From: Pirellulales bacterium
Lineage (GTDB): Bacteria; Planctomycetota; Planctomycetia; Pirellulales; JAICIG01
DNA: 6,263 nucleotides
Assembly (NCBI GenBank): GCA_025924495.1
Contig: JAICIG010000455.1
Location: 1-6,263 of the forward strand
Reading direction: 5' to 3'
Part shown: one piece after another, positions 5,697 to 6,263 of the stretch
Layout of the letters: the number at the start of each line of letters is the position of its first letter
Position numbering within the stretch: position 1 is the stretch's first letter
Notes under the pieces: generated by a model
Database searches by the model: none
Seen by the model: only the letters and a program-made list of their open reading frames with translations
What the model was told of the DNA's origin: nothing
Translations under genes and position numbers: made by a program

Positions 5697-6263
5697 CTAC
5701 GGCTCCTGCAAGCTGCCGACCGAGTTACTGTTGGGCGGGTTGACCTGCGCTTCGCTGAAGACCGTTTCCGCCGTCGTGTGCCATTCGCGTTCGATTTGCC
5801 GCCGCTGCCGTCGTTCGCGCAGTGCGCTCGACATGACTAACGCGCCCATGGCAATCAAGACGCCGCCCGCGAACCAGCCGAGCGCATCGGGAACAGTCTT
5901 GCTTGCGAGCCGGCAGATCATGACGCCGGCGAGCGTAATGGGCAACATCGGCAGAATGCCTTTCAACTCCCATTGCTCTCGGTAAGTGGCGCTGATCGTC
6001 GCTGCGTAATGGCCTTTGCGAGAACAGCTATAGCGGAGTCCGGCGACCAGCGCAGCGACAAGAGAGATAGGAAGCAATAGGCGGGCGTTTTGAAATTGCC
6101 AGGCGACGACTGAGCCTGTAATCAGGATCGCCGCCGCGCCGGGCAGAACGATGCGATCCATGCGGCGCCGGCTTTCCAGCACTTTCCCTTTGCCCGGAGT
6201 GTCGGCCTGCAAGGCACGGCGCACATAGCGGTATTCGAACCAGGGCCAACCCGACTGGACCGA
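5697..6263 (-). CDS. Predicted multi-pass membrane protein, 5' end beyond the window
   Basis: The minus-strand frame ending with TAG at 5697-5699 is open to the right edge, giving at least 188 residues and no stop upstream. I do not recognise the family. Counting from the GTG at 6224 as residue 1, hydrophobic segments lie at about 24-42 (around LPGAAAILITGSVVAW), 47-64 (LLLPISLVAALVAGL), 88-106 (ILPMLPITLAGVMIC) and 112-133 (ALGWFAGGVLIAMGALVM). A strongly basic stretch RERRQRRQ (136-143) and a polar tail follow. Four helices with a basic cytoplasmic end suggest an inner-membrane protein. The sequence before the GTG (containing GWPWFEYRYV) looks protein-like, which favours a gene running off the window. 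An alternative is a start at the ATG at 6161, directly before the first helix, though its ribosome binding site is poor. The gene is convergent with gatB and shows no functional link to it. Confidence 0.65.
   Translation of the reverse strand, partial: SVQSGWPWFEYRYVRRALQADTPGKGKVLESRRRMDRIVLPGAAAILITGSVVAWQFQNARLLLPISLVAALVAGLRYSCSRKGHYAATISATYREQWELKGILPMLPITLAGVMICRLASKTVPDALGWFAGGVLIAMGALVMSSALRERRQRRQIEREWHTTAETVFSEAQVNPPNSNSVGSLQEP

Overview
The window looks like an ordinary chromosomal segment of a GC-rich bacterium (roughly 60% GC by eye), most plausibly a planctomycete. That placement is inference. It rests on the style of the secreted thioredoxin-like protein, a GatA with a long charged insertion, a bL28 with a lysine/alanine tail, and small repeat-rich intergenic spacers. 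Nothing in the window proves the taxon.

Layout, left to right. Positions 3-92 (+) hold the last 29 codons of an unidentified gene. Twenty bases later, convergent to it, lies a minus-strand gene (113-1477) for an exported protein with a C-terminal thioredoxin-like domain that has lost its CXXC motif and contains no cysteine at all. A 268-base divergent spacer (1478-1745) carries the ribosome binding site of that gene and a plausible promoter and ribosome binding site for the plus-strand cluster. That cluster is rpmB (bL28, 1746-2084), gatC (2081-2371, overlapping rpmB by 4 bases), gatA (2448-3986) and gatB (4144-5616). After gatB comes a short spacer with a palindrome (5617-5696), then a convergent minus-strand gene for a small multi-pass membrane protein whose frame stays open to the right edge (5697-6263).

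GatC, GatA and GatB form the complete GatCAB amidotransferase. It converts misacylated Glu-tRNA(Gln), and in many bacteria Asp-tRNA(Asn), to the correct aminoacyl-tRNA using glutamine as ammonia donor. GatA releases the ammonia, GatB activates and amidates the tRNA-bound residue, and GatC holds the two together. All the motifs expected for an active enzyme are present. The pairing with rpmB links a ribosomal protein to aminoacyl-tRNA supply.

I found no transposase, CRISPR array, phage gene, tRNA or rRNA, and no convincing undescribed multi-gene system. The points most worth a second look are the cysteine-free thioredoxin-fold protein, the inverted heptanucleotide repeat array between gatA and gatB, the hairpins between gatC and gatA, the bL28 tail, and the GatA insertion.
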